Both the position numbers and the translations under genes were made by a program. The notes below the pieces were generated by a model, which was given only the letters and a program-made list of their open reading frames with translations, was not told the DNA's origin and made no database searches. Shown here in pieces: positions 43,218 through 54,623 of a stretch of 64,000 nucleotides of DNA. The stretch spans positions 1 through 64,000 of the forward strand of contig RPFO01002255.1 of the NCBI GenBank assembly GCA_009746045.1, given 5' to 3'. Position 1 is the stretch's first letter. The number at the start of each line of letters is the position of its first letter. This DNA is from Mesostigma viride (lineage: Eukaryota; Streptophyta; Mesostigmatophyceae; Mesostigmatales; Mesostigmataceae).

Positions 43218-46200
43218 ATGAGTCGGGCAGACGACCTCGCCACGACACCCTCGGCCCAAGCTTCGCATATCCCGGCAGCCATAAAGAAGCGCAGATTAAG
43301 CCAGGTGAGCGAGCCAGAGGGCCCAGAATCGTTGCTAACGCAAGGCAGCTTCTAAAAGGGTAGAAAGCTGGGTTGTTAAGACTTTCTCAAGAGCATGGTG
43401 CAGTGGTTATTGCCACCTTGTCCAGAGATTTGCCCTTGTCTTTCTGATTTAAAGACTGTTTTAAAGAGGGATGGGAGAACGTTTCCAACGTTGTAGCTTA
43501 TTCATAACTGTGAAGAAAGAGCCTTTTCAGTTGCTGACAATGAGATGGAAGCTGTCTCATGCAAATTAACCAGGCAATGCAAGTGATGCAAGGTGAGGCC
43601 ATGCATGGCTGATATTGCCTTCATGCGTGAGTTGAGCAGGAGACTGGCTGGGTGTGTGGCTGGCTAGGTGAGCGGGGCGTGTATGGGGTGTTGCAATGGT
43701 GAGGGCATGCGAGGCGGGCACATGCCTGGCTGGTTTGGGTGTTGGGTAGTTAGGTGGTTCGGTGATTGTGTTGTTGAGTGGTTAGGTGGTTAGGTGGTTG
43801 TATAGCTGGGTGATTGGTTGTTTGGTTGTTTGATTGCCCAGAGAGCCTTGGGTGGGAGGCTTGGGCTATAGATGCTTCAAGGGATGCCTAGGCGTGGGTG
43901 GGTTCAATGGCAGGTGGGTGGCTGATAGGTGGATGCTTTGGTAAATGGCTGGCTGCGTAGGTGGGAGCACAGGCAGTTGGAGAGGGTGGGTGGCTGGCTG
44001 GCTGGTCATGGTGGGTGGATGAGTGCAAGGGCGGTCGGTTATTGGCAGATGCCCAGGTGGCTGGGTGATGATAGGCTTTGGGGACTTTGAAGTGGGTGGG
44101 TTGTTGGATGCATGAGTGAAACAACTGCACGTTTTTGAGGGTGGTGTGTTGGTGGTTGGTTGGTTAGGGATGTATGTGTGTGTGTGGGTTGGTGGGTGGG
44201 CCATTGGTGGCTGGTGGCTGGTGGATGTGTAGATGACTAGATGTGGGTGGGTGGGCGAAGGGACGGGTAGATGGACGGGTGGGCGCACAGATATGGATGC
44301 GTGGATGGGTTTATGGTTGGGACCGACTCACCTATCACGGGTGAAGGGCTGTGCAGGTTTGGGGTGAGGTAGGTGCCGGGGTGCTGGCTGAGAAAATGCA
44401 TGTGTGGGTGGGTCAGTGGGTGGGTCAGTGGGTATAAGGGTGTGGGGGCAGTGAATGGTTGAGTGGGTAGGTGCGTGGGTGGGTCAACTGTGGGTGGCCG
44501 GACGGGTGCATATGGGGCCAGCTGGCTGGGTGTTTAGGTGGTTGGGTGGTTGGGTGGTTGGCTCATTGGATGGGGGAATGCCTGCTTATTACCTAGTTGG
44601 TGTGTGGGTTGCGCAGGTGCCTTGGTGGGTGGGTGGATGTCCAAGTGGGTTGGTAGGTGGTTGGGTGCCTAGGTGCACGCATGGTTGTATAAGTTGGGTA
44701 AGCACGTGCGCGGCTGGCTTGGTGGGTGGGTCACTGGGTGGGAGGACAGGTGGCTGTCTGGGTGCACGGGCGCGCGAGTGTGTGAGCAGTTGTGTGGGTG
44801 GGTGGCCAGGTGGCTGCATGGGTGGGCGACTGCATGGGTGGCTTGGTGCGCACAAAGTGCAAGAGATGGAGACATGGGATATGCCAATGCCATATCATGT
44901 GAGCATACGTGGATGCCAGGTGACATGTGCCAGCGTTGGGGTCACTGCACCTTGATATGCTCGCTCGGCATATTCTCGACATGTATTACTGTACACGCAG
45001 TGTATATCATGCATGGTGCGTGTTGGTAGCATTCAAATGGCTGTGTTAGTGATGTGGCATGTATTATTCACCTTTCCTTCCCATTTTGCAATGTGCCAAG
45101 TAGTTTAGAGGCACGGTGTCATGGGGTATACATATGGACATGCACTGCACATCACAGCTTTGTGGCATACTGGCAATGCCTACCTTACATGATGGATTCT
45201 GCTAGCAATGGTCACCACTCAGGCATTCACATGCACCAAGGTTTTGCACACTGTTTGTACTAGTCATTCTTGAGTTGCCTGCAAAGATTTAAATGATGCG
45301 CCCCAGCTTGGAGAATGTTTTGGTGGGTAATGTTGTTAAAATTGTGGGTAAAAAAGCAAAAAATGGTGACAATTGCTGGCAAATGTCACCATTTTGGGCT
45401 CTGCATGATCTGAATTTCTGCTCATGACTTGTTGAGACCTTGCTTCAGGTGCTGGCATGATGGCAATAAGTTTTGGTGGCATTCTGACATTATTTGGGTT
45501 AAATATTGATTTTAAATGGCCATTAATGACAAATGCTAGCAAAATTTTGCTAGCATTTGTCACCAACTAGGGCTCCAAATGGCGTAGAACTTTGTACAAG
45601 GTCAGAACAACTATTATTCATCACCACTGCAAAGTTACAGCATAATCTGAGATCAACTATTGTTTCTATGCAAGTGCAAGTGGTTTAGGTGGCCAGTTTT
45701 GGCCTTGGATCTGGAGTTAACTTAAGCAGGGAGTACCATGTAAACTTAACATTTTGACTCAACTACTCCACCACTAGCCAGACACATCCCGGGGAGTGGT
45801 GGGATCCAATCCTAGGTCAATCGGACAATAAACTTGCCATGGGCCATAATTTATGTAAAAAAAAGGCCATTTCAAGGTGTTGTGTCCATTGGCCATGTTT
45901 GTTGCCCATGTCAGTTAGCGCAGTTTAGGATGTGTTGTTTTGTTGTTTAGCTGGGTTGGCATAGGCCTTACACTCTAACCCAGGGGAAACAGAGAAAATG
46001 CTTGTTAGGCATGTGAATGCTACCATCAGTGTTCACATAGTTGCCATGCACCAAGTGCATTGTCGTGTCTGCCTCATCATCTGCCGGTTCACCATGCGTT
46101 GATTTCTGACTTTCCCTTGTTCTAATGATGTGACAATACTTCAATGTGCTGAGCCAACCATGCTTGATGTAATTTACTGCATGCAAGCTGCCATAATACC

Positions 46201-47181
46201 ATGATCCTGTTGGATGATCCTACTTGGTTCCTTGTCCTCCATTGGCCATGTTTGTTGCCCATGTCAGTTAGGGCAGTTTAGGATGTGTTGTTTTGTTGTT
46301 TACCTTGGTTGGCATAGGCCTTACACTCTAACCCAGGGGAAACAAAGAAAATGCTTGTTAGGCATGTGAGTGCTACCATCAGTGTTCACATGGTTGCCAT
46401 GCACCCAGTGCATTGTCGTGTCTGCCTCAGCATCTGCCGGTTCACCATGCGTTGCTTTATGCCTTGTTCCCCCGCTCCGCATTCGTTGGCATTCCGTTTT
46501 GGCGTTGCCGTTGAATACAGGTGAGGGAATGCAAAGAACCGCTTGACTTCTCTGCAGCATCAGCAAAGTATGATGTACATGGCAACCCATGGAAGCGTGC
46601 GGCGGGGGCAAAATATATGCTACAGGAATTGAGAAAATGGCATCAACAAAATCGCACGCTGTGGAAGAGCGTTAAAGTGGTAAAACAACGCCACAATGGA
46701 GGTGTGACCAGTCGGCTTCAGGGAAGAGTAGCGGTGAGTCACTCTCTTATTTTAGTTGGCGGCAATTCATTGCTGTGATGCAGGCTGCCATGCCAGCAGT
46801 CTTCCCTAATGTGTATGGTAGGAGTACAAGACTAAGGCAGTTATGTTGCTGGCCTCTGCACTGACCCTCCCGCTACATTGTTGGTAATGTTGCTGCTTGG
46901 TTGGCTTTCCTTTGACGTGCATATCGTCCAATTCTGTGATGCAGATTGAACGCCTAAGCAGCCACATCTATATCTGGAGCAAGGCATGAACGGCAGCAGA
47001 AAAGAGAGAGGAAGAGAGGGAAAGAGAGGCTGCGGAGAAGCGCGAGGAACAGCTAAGATGCAAGAGGCAACGGGTGGAGGAACATGGCAACGAAGCCAGC
47101 GGTAGTGGGAGCTGCGAGCGAGCACGTCAACTGCGGTGGATGCACACGTGGGGGAGGCACATGCGGGGCAAGCATGTGTAG
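43218..47181 (+). CDS. Candidate cargo gene: small basic protein, possibly broken
   Basis: Exon 1 43218-43304 (MSRADDLATTPSAQASHIPA, ending KKRRLSQ, a possible nuclear signal) has a strong GTGAGC donor. Exon 2 46521-46733 (RECKEPLDFSAASAKYDVHG, WKRAAGAKYMLQELRKWHQQ, VKVVKQRHNGGVTSRLQ) has a CAG acceptor and GTGAGT donor. Exon 3 starts at 46945 (IERLSSHIYIWSKA) and meets TGA at 46987-46989. All junctions are phase 0, giving 114 aa. The same frame continues as an Arg/Glu-rich stretch (TAAEKREEEREREAAEKREE) to a stop at 47179-47181, so the TGA may be a CGA mutation in a ~178-aa gene. No family recognised; the Trp/Lys-rich helices suggest nucleic acid binding, a guess. It is the best candidate for a gene native to the giant element. 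Confidence 0.35.
43985..45735. repeat. Segmental duplication, copy 1
   Basis: Aligns in order with 48060-53350: TGGGTGGATG-rich low-complexity DNA (43985-44870), then GTGAGCATACGTGGATGCCA, a GGGGTATACAT segment, GCATTCACATGCACCA and GGCCTTGGATCTGGAG. Copy 1 lacks the insertions found in copy 2 and so gives the pre-insertion state. The GGTGG-rich part makes long Trp/Gly/Val and Pro/His/Thr frames that are artefacts. Confidence 0.78.
45885..46462. repeat. ~225-bp direct repeat, two copies
   Basis: 45885-46110 and 46238-46462 are ~95% identical: CCATTGGCCATGTTTGTTGC, GGATGTGTTGTTTTGTTG, AACCCAGGGGAAACA, CATCTGCCGGTTCACCATGC. They directly precede the exon at 46521. Another case of tandem-type duplication beside an exon. 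Confidence 0.85.
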
Positions 47182-47586
47182 GCCTGCAAATCGTGCCAGG
47201 GCCCACCGTGATTGCAATTGCCGAGTTCCTGCTGAAGCGAGCACTGGCCTCCTTTCCGCAGTTGGCAGCCAAGGACGCGACAATCACGCTTGTGGAGAGT
47301 TTGTGTAAGGAAGAACCTGGACTCGGCATCGGGCAGTCCAGCGGTGGACCTGCTGAACAACACAGCCTGTGCCCTTGCGAATGCCGCGCTGCAGTTGGTC
47401 TCCAACTCCGTCCATCCATGTTGATGGCAAGGTTAGTTGTGCCACATTTTCTTCCTGTTTTGGGTATGACGCATCAATAATTGCCCCTTGTATGTACGGG
47501 TGCGGTCGATTGACCTCCCTCCAGCAACATTGCAACATCCGTTACTGACGTCCACTGCGGCGGATGCGTTCCTCCAGCATGTTAGT

Positions 47587-47790
47587 TGCCTTGTGAGCTG
47601 TAATTGTGCAGGGTGTCGTCAGTACATCCGATGAGAAGGATAACAAGGAGCTCAAGTGTCACTGGTGTTGCCTGGTTGATGGCGCGCGTAATATCCATGG
47701 GCATCAGCATATGGTCCCAAACACACTCAAACGGCTGGCCGAGTCGCTGGGAGAGGCAGTCCACATGCAGTTGGAGAGGGTGGGTGGGTG
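47587..47790 (+). CDS. Possible exon with CxxC motif, unassigned
   Basis: After a plausible acceptor (GTGCAG near 47611) a frame reads DEKDNKELKCHWCCLVDGAR, NIHGHQHMVPNTLKRLAESL, GEAVHMQLE before running into the GGGA satellite. The Cys-x2-Cys and His-x-His residues could bind zinc. No family recognised. An upstream frame at 47131-47310 (PTVIAIAEFLLKRALASFPQ) may belong to the same gene. Confidence 0.25.
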
Positions 47791-47792
47791 GG

Positions 47793-48050
47793 GTGGCGGG
47801 AGGGAGGGAGGGAGGGAGGGAGGGAGGGAGGGAGGGAGGGAGGGAGGGAGGGAGGAGGGAGGGAGGGAGGGAGGGGGGAGGGAGGAGGGAGGGAGGGAGG
47901 GAGGGAGGGAGGGGGAGGGAGGGAGGGGGAGGGAGGGAGGGAGGGAGGGAGGGAGGGAGGGAGGGAGGGAGGGAGGGAGGGAGGGAGGGAGGGAGGGAGG
48001 GAGGGAGAGGGAGGGAGGGAGGGAGGGAGGGAGGGAGGGAGGGAGGAGGG
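47793..48050. repeat. (GGGA)n purine satellite
   Basis: About 250 bp of GGGA/GGA units on + at the start of segmental duplication copy 2. It is absent from copy 1. It gives artefactual Gly/Arg/Glu frames. Confidence 0.93.
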
Positions 48051-48369
48051 CGGGTGGGTGGGTGGTTATGGTGGGTGGATGGGTGCAAGGGTGGTTGCTT
48101 ATAAGTGAATCGCCAGGTGGCTGGGGGATCGACGGGGTTTGGGAACTCCTAGGTGGGTGCATTGTTGGATGCCTGAGTGAAACTGTTGCATGGGCTGGAG
48201 GATTTGCACCGTTGGTTTGTGGCGGGTGGATGTGTAGCTGTGATTAGAAGTGGGTGGGGTGAGCGATGGGGAAGGTAGATGGGTGGGTGGGTGCACGGAT
48301 ATGGGTAGGTGGGTGGTTTTGTAGTTGGGATCGACTCACCTAGCGCGGGTGGAGGGCTGTGCATGTTAG

Positions 48370-50142
48370 TGTCTAATCACCAAGAAAATGTCCTCAAATG
48401 AGGACATTTTTAAGCATGGATACCATTTGTAATAACTAACACATGTCAACACATCCATGGGTACGGTATGGAACCATGTTCATTTATGATATGTTCAAGA
48501 GTTGCAATGCTTAACATCCATGAAATATGCTCATTGTATAATTGTTTACGATTTATGAATGCAGGGGGGTCGCTACGCGAGTGACCAAATAGCACTCAAG
48601 TCAACAATATTTGATCAACAATATGCCAAGAAAGAAGGCATGGCCAGGTCATGGATGGCCCTGAAAATGCACCCAGGGTGCCCACAACATGTCTATGTTA
48701 CACCCTCGCAGTCCTAGACCCTGCAGCCTGCCAGGGGGGGGGCAAAATGTAACTGGCAACCAGGGACCATGGTGCAGGCCAAACAGCAGGTGTAAAGCTA
48801 GCTCAGTCCAACGAGTGAAATATGAAGCAAATACTCGCCAAGGTTAGGTCCATGATCGTTAGTAGACCTGCTCGGCTGCCACCACGGTGCTAAACCATGA
48901 TGCTGAGCCCTTACGTTATATATGAAACATAAACTGCAAAGAGGCACAAGTTGTAACACAAGCACAATGTAAACATGAAAAGCTCAAGTTTCCAAGCCAG
49001 TCTTGATCACTTGGACATGAGTTGAAGCATTAGAAACATATGGGCAACATACCAGCAAGCCTTGAAAAACTTCTCAGCAACAAGGCAGTATATGTGTTGA
49101 ATCAAACTACCACATCGCAATTAAGCACAGCGACTTCTAGTTGCTGCTGTTTTGATAACGCAAGGCCGTTTACCTTTTCTGTGACGCAGCGGGAAAAGAA
49201 AGTACTGCCCAGCAAACTTCCGTTATTCCCCGGACATAAACGTAATCAAAACCACGAAGTTGGGCATTGAAAGCAACCGGAATTATCACGTCTGCGAGAG
49301 TTATAGGTTACAATCCGCTTAACACGCTTACTTAGAACGATGCGGTTGAGAATGACAGTCGGAACCTTGCTCTTGACGTGCGCCCAGGCCGCCAGCTGCG
49401 CGGGCCAGCTCAAGAAATATATATTAAAGGACGGTGACGCGTGGGAAGCACCCAGCCTTGCGGCAAAAGAAAAATATGGCTCGCGCTCGCCCTGGTTTTC
49501 GCCAGGCGCGACTGCGACATCACGACGAAAAAATAGAGACTCTTTGACGCATGCAACTGCCCAGGTCCCTCTTCTCCTCATGTCGCCCATAAGCCCAGAA
49601 GCGTACCATAACCCATACTCGCGATATCCGCAGCGCCTGGGCGGAAAAAGAAATTGTAAAATCGAACTGCGAACTGACCTATCATGCGATCTACGTAGCT
49701 CTCAGATTTTCTTCAACAATGCCAAAATCCGTTCATGAACAAAATTTTCGACATATACAAAGCAACTGCACGTGAAGAATAGCATCTTCGAAATCACTAG
49801 ATGACGATCTAAAATGCTGTCTTCGTCCGGGGCAAAATAATGCCCTATAACATTCAGGCAAGCCTCGGAACTGGCACGACCCCATAGCCGCCACTCGACA
49901 AAACACTCGATTGCATTGCGATGTTCTTGCTATTGTAGGTACTTTTCGTCGCCTCATATTTTCCAGGTACGGTCGACCCCTGTCGACCCCAGGGGCTTGG
50001 CGCGCTCAGTACCTATCCCAGTTTCGCGCCAAAACCCACCAAGTGACCCTAGGACCAAATTTGGCGCCAAAACCGCGCCCCTGACCCCCCCCGTCTCAAA
50101 CGAGGACTATGTCCTCAAATGAGGACATTTGGTTTTTGGACA
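48370..50142. mobile_element. 1.77-kb DNA transposon whose inverted ends contain a palindrome
   Basis: Flanked by TTAG (48366-48369 and 50143-50146); the uninterrupted partner locus is near 44360. Ends are TGTCTAATCACCAAGAAA and, inverted, TGTCCAAAAACCAA, each followed by ATGTCCTC(AAAT/ATTT)GAGGACAT, a near-perfect 20-bp palindrome. Internal frames show no transposase. The class is uncertain. Confidence 0.75.
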
Positions 50143-51253
50143 TTAGGGGTGAGATGGGTGGGTGACTGGCTGAGAGGATGTGGATGTGTGAGGGTGAGTG
50201 GGTGCAGGTCGGTGGGTATAAGGGTATGGGGGGAAAGAGTGGTCGAGTGGGAAGGGGCGTGGGTGGGTCAGGGGTGGGCGGCCTGGTGGGCACACATGGG
50301 GCCAGCTGGCTGGGTGGTTAGGTGGCTGCGTGGTTTTAGTAATGGGTGCCTGGATAAAAGGATGGGTGTATGCCTCCTTATTGCCTAGGTGGGTAGATTG
50401 CATATGTGGCTAGCTGGGTGGGTGGATGTCCCAGTGGGTGGGTATGTGGCTGGGTGCCTGGGTGCACGAGTGGTTAGATAGGTTGGTTTAGTAGGTGCGT
50501 GGCTGGCTGGCTGGGTCACCGGGTGGGTGGACAAGTGGGTGGCTGGGTACTCAGGTGCGCAAGTGTATGAGTACTTGTGTGGGTGGGCCAGGTGGATGCA
50601 TGGGTGGGTGACTGCATGGGTGACTCGGTACGCACAAAGGGCAACGGATATAGACATGGGGATATGCCAATGCCTTGGGGTGAGCATACGTGGATGCCAG
50701 GTGACATGTGCCAGCCTGTCGTAGTTATACTATACCTTGGCGTTTGCTTGGCGTGTCGTTGCCAATAATTTCACACAGGATGTACATGGTACGTGTTGGT
50801 AGCAATCACATGGCTGTGTTAGTGAGTGATGTTGCATGTATTGTTCAGCTTTCTTTCCCATTTTGCAATGTGCCAAGGTTCTTAAGTAGTTTAGAAGTAT
50901 GGTGTCATGGGGTATACATCAAGGAGACAACCAGCGCAGGCCAGAAATCGGGAGAATCCGGACCATGGTAGCTCACATGCATGTGCACTGCACATCACAC
51001 ATTTGTGGCATACTCGCAATGTCTACCTTACATCTTGCATTCTGTTAGGAACAGTCGCCACTCAGGCATTCACATGCACCAGGGTTTCGCTCACTGTTTG
51101 TGCTGTAGTCATCGTTAAATCAAAAATCTTTACAAAGCCTGGCAATTGTCATAATGTTGGGCTCCTTATGACATGAGATTTTGCACACGAAGTTTTGCGA
51201 CCATGCTTCAGATGCTTGCATGATGACGACCAGTTTTGGTTGTAATATGACAT

Positions 51254-51413
51254 GGTGGTGCAGGTGCCCTGGTGCACCTAGAGCAGGGGTAGCTTACATT
51301 CCCACCCTTGCATGAAGTAGCATAGAATGTATTAAAAGCCATATGCCCCTTCTCAGGGATATGTGCTACATTTACTCCCAACGGAGTGATGTTGATAACT
51401 AATTAATTAATTA
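51254..51413 (+). mobile_element. Family B retroposon 3' fragment (160 bp)
   Basis: Contains GAATGTATTAAAAGCCATAT, CTCAGGGATATGTGCTACAT, CTCCCAACGGAGTGATGTTG and a TTAATTAA tail. Flanked by ATGACAT (51247-51253 and 51414-51420). Copy 1 of the segmental duplication lacks it. Confidence 0.85.
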
Positions 51414-51547
51414 ATGACATCATATTAATTTTTAAAATCATTATTGATAGCAACACTACCTTGTTAGCATTTGTTACCATTCAGGGCTCCAAATGCCCTG
51501 AGGCGTTGTACAAGGTCTGAACAACCGTAATTCATTGTGGCTGTTAA

Positions 51548-53245
51548 CCCCTAAATGGGCAGAAATACTGCCGATGCATCGGCTGTAACTTCACAATTTT
51601 GCAAACCAGATGCCATCCAACCCACACATATCCAATGGCTGTCCTTGGGGGCCAAGCATGTCCATGAGTTGCCCTTCGGGTTGGTATATCACAACCTTAC
51701 ATATATGCAGGTTAGGCCATGTATAACTGCCGTCAAAGTCAGGGGGGTCAAGACGAGCGTTTTCATTTTTGGTAGAATGTGCATTTTGAATTATGTTGTA
51801 AGAGCTAGGCACCTACCACTTCAGGGATGATAAAAAATTAGTTGCTGAACAGTTTGAGCCATTGGGGTCATCATTTGGGTGGGTATACCAGCAGTTACAC
51901 CCAGTACAGCCCATAGGGGTACCGTTGGTAAAAAGCAACCAAGGGGGTAGGAGTGGGCATACTACCTACTAATACCTACTAATATGGCCCCCAACCATGC
52001 CACACAATACATTTCCCTTCCACAATGATGGGGAAACATAACTGCATCATCACACTGCCCTTACATGGCACCTATGTGCAGGTGCCACCTTGTCCATGCA
52101 CGTAGGTAACGTGGTACGGATACCCTACGCAAGGCATGCATTCTAGGAGGCAGCCACCAACAAACTAGTGATTTTAAGCCTATTTCAGCTTGCCCTAGCA
52201 AGGATAAACTAGGCCTAAGCTGCTATAGCTTGCCAGGTGATGGCCAGCACACCTGGTGTCACATGCTGACAATGGGAAGCTTCTACTCACCGGTTACATG
52301 CTTGATGATGCCACAGAGACCAGCCAACTGCCTCACACTCATGCAATATGTGTGTGGGAAATGTATAACAAACATATATGGAGGTATTCAAACCCATACA
52401 GCCTCTAAAACTTATCACCATCACCCTGTGGCAGGTCAACTGACTGATGGAAGCATCTAAGAAGGGTGTTTTAGAAAGGGGCCAGGCCAGGGTCAAGAAA
52501 GAGCATGAATAATGCAAAAAGAATGTGCTACACAAGCTAGAACGTATATATAAACGTCAAACATCGATAGGAAAACGATGCTTAAGCTTTACCAGGCATG
52601 GATGGCGTTACCTTGGCCCAGGCGGTGGCCGCAAAATGGGGCATTTCGGCACACCAAAGTTGTGCAGCATGGTCGCTGGATTCGGCGATTTCTGGCCACC
52701 CTTGCACGTTTACGACTACTATGTATCAAAAAAGTACAAAGAAACCAATATATCCTTTAAAATACGCCGGAAAGGTATTGCTGTCAACGTTTCTATCGTC
52801 CGGCCTGATCGCAGTTTTTTCCAGCAAGAACGCTGCCGAAACCTATCAAATGGCATTCCCGCGAACCAAAAATTGGCCTGTATCATCTTTAGGACGTATA
52901 AAATCAATATCTTAAGTTTGGCCAGAAAATTCGAACGCAAACGTAAATGCCATGCGTGGGCGCAAGCCGCCATGGCCAGGTCGTCGTTTTCCGGAATGCA
53001 CGTTGTACGCGAAAAAGTACCCTGACCCCTTGTACTTTGACCGACCAGAACACCTCTATAACTTTGTCAGAAGTATGCAAACCCTAGTACCATGCTGTGA
53101 GGAAAATTATAAACTTTCGATCTTCTCAGCTAAACTTTTCCTAATTCTCAATAGTTTTCGCGGCATTTGGTCCCCCGAGAAGGGGCCGACGTGTCGGCTG
53201 TAACTCAGTTTTAGGCGGAAAATCGGCAGCCAGACCATTTAGGGG
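51548..53245. mobile_element. 1.70-kb TTAA-type DNA transposon, non-autonomous
   Basis: TTAA (51544-51547) then CCCCTAAATGG...CTGCCGATGCATCGGCTGTA; the right end inverted reads CCCCTAAATGGTCTGGCTGC then TTAA (53246-53249). TTAA duplication and CCC termini fit piggyBac-like elements. The partner locus near 45620 is uninterrupted. The internal 166-codon frame (52525-53025) shows no transposase features that I recognise. Confidence 0.8.
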
Positions 53246-53629
53246 TTAAGTTCCAGCTTCGTCGGGCATAATTCGTCAAACTATCTAAGTGCAAACGTTG
53301 TTTGGAAGGGACTCATTTTGGCCTTAATTAAGGATCTGGAGCAGGAGCACGTATTCCATGGACTGATGGGGGTGGGTGCATTAGAACTAAGCCGCGAAGA
53401 CTAGCTGATCTCACTCTAATCTTATATACAAAGTTGTCTCCTTGATAATATACAAAGTTGTCTCTCTACAAAATCCTAACTACTCTACTCAGTCACGCAC
53501 CCCTTCCTCCTGGCGTGGGGGTGAGGGGGGGCTCTTACATCGCCATGCGTCCAGGCATGATTTGTCTCGCTTCATGTACCATGATTACCTTTAATTTGAC
53601 CATTAATTAATTAATTAATTAAGAACATC

Positions 53630-54422
53630 CATCCATCCCTCCCTCCTCCCTCCTCCTCCCTCCCTCCTCCCTCCCCCTCCCTCCCTCCTCCCTCCCTCCC
53701 TCCCTCCCTCCCTCCTCCCTCCCTCCCTCCTCCCTCCCTCCCTCCTCCTCCCTCCCTCCCTCCCTCCCTCCCCTCCCTCCCTCCTCCCTCCTCCCTCCCT
53801 CCCTCCCTCCCTCCTCCTCCTCCCTCCCTCCCTCCCTCCTCCTCCTCCCTCCTCCCTCCTCCTCCTCCCTCCCTCCCTCCCTCCCTCCCTCCCTCCCTCC
53901 CTCCCTCCCTCCCTCCCTCCCTCCCTCCTCCCTCCCTCCTCCCTCCCTCCCTCCCTCCCTCCCTCCCTCCCTCCTCCTCCCTCCCTCCCTCCTCCTCCCT
54001 CCCTCCCTCCCTCCCTCCCTCCCTCCCTCCCTCCCTCCCTCCCTCCCTCCCTCCCTCCCTCCCTCCCTCCCTCCCTCCCTCCCTCCCTCCCTCCCTCCCT
54101 CCCTCCCTCCCTCCCTCCCTCCTCCCTCCCTCCCTCCCTCCCTCCCTCCTCCTCCCTCCCCCCTCCCTCCCTCCCTCCCTCCCTCCCTCCCTCCCTCCCT
54201 CCCTCCCTCCCTCCCTCCCTCCCTCCCTCCCTCCCTCCCTCCTCCCTCCCTCCCTCCCTCCCTCCTCCTCCCTCCCTCCCTCCCTCCCTCCTCCCTCCCT
54301 CCCTCCCTCCCTCCCTCCCTCCCTCCCTCCCTCCCTCCCTCCCTCCCTCCCTCCCTCCCTCCCTCCCTCCTCCCTCCCTCCCTCCCTCCCTCCCTCCCTC
54401 CCTCCCTCCCTCCCTCCCTCCA
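53630..54422. repeat. (CCCT)n polypyrimidine satellite, ~790 bp
   Basis: The longest C/T tract in the window, preceded by a short TTAATTAA run (53604-53622), possibly another retroposon tail. Frames of 280+ codons of Gly/Arg/Glu on the minus strand are artefacts. Its true length is likely unreliable in the assembly. Confidence 0.95.
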
Positions 54423-54623
54423 TCCATGATGAAATTTGGTCGGGTAGATTGCAATAGACTCGCCTTTTGATGACGAACACGCCGATCTAATTTTTGGCAG
54501 CCATCGCCCAGGGTTTCTTCAGTTATCGCCAGCGGCCTGCCCAGCAGATCTCGCTATTTTTCTGCACATTATGGCGGCACCACGCACGTGATCAGTGTGC
54601 CTGCGCCCCCTGCCCTCGTCTAG

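Larger units (their letters stand above)
48060..53350. repeat. Segmental duplication, copy 2, with four insertions
   Basis: Same order as 43985-45735 but enlarged by insertions at 48370-50142 (TIR element), 50919-50975 (57-bp dispersed repeat), 51254-51413 (family B retroposon) and 51548-53245 (TTAA element). The right end near 53310-53345 (ATTTTGGCCTT, GGATCTGGAG) matches 45700-45735. Confidence 0.75.

Noticed and set aside
43888-44955. Trp/Gly/Val and Pro/His/Thr frames
   Set aside because: They come from GGTGGGTGG low-complexity DNA and are not kept between the two duplicated copies.
52525-53025. 166-codon frame in the second TTAA element as a gene
   Set aside because: No domain, no splice support and composition similar to surrounding non-coding DNA.
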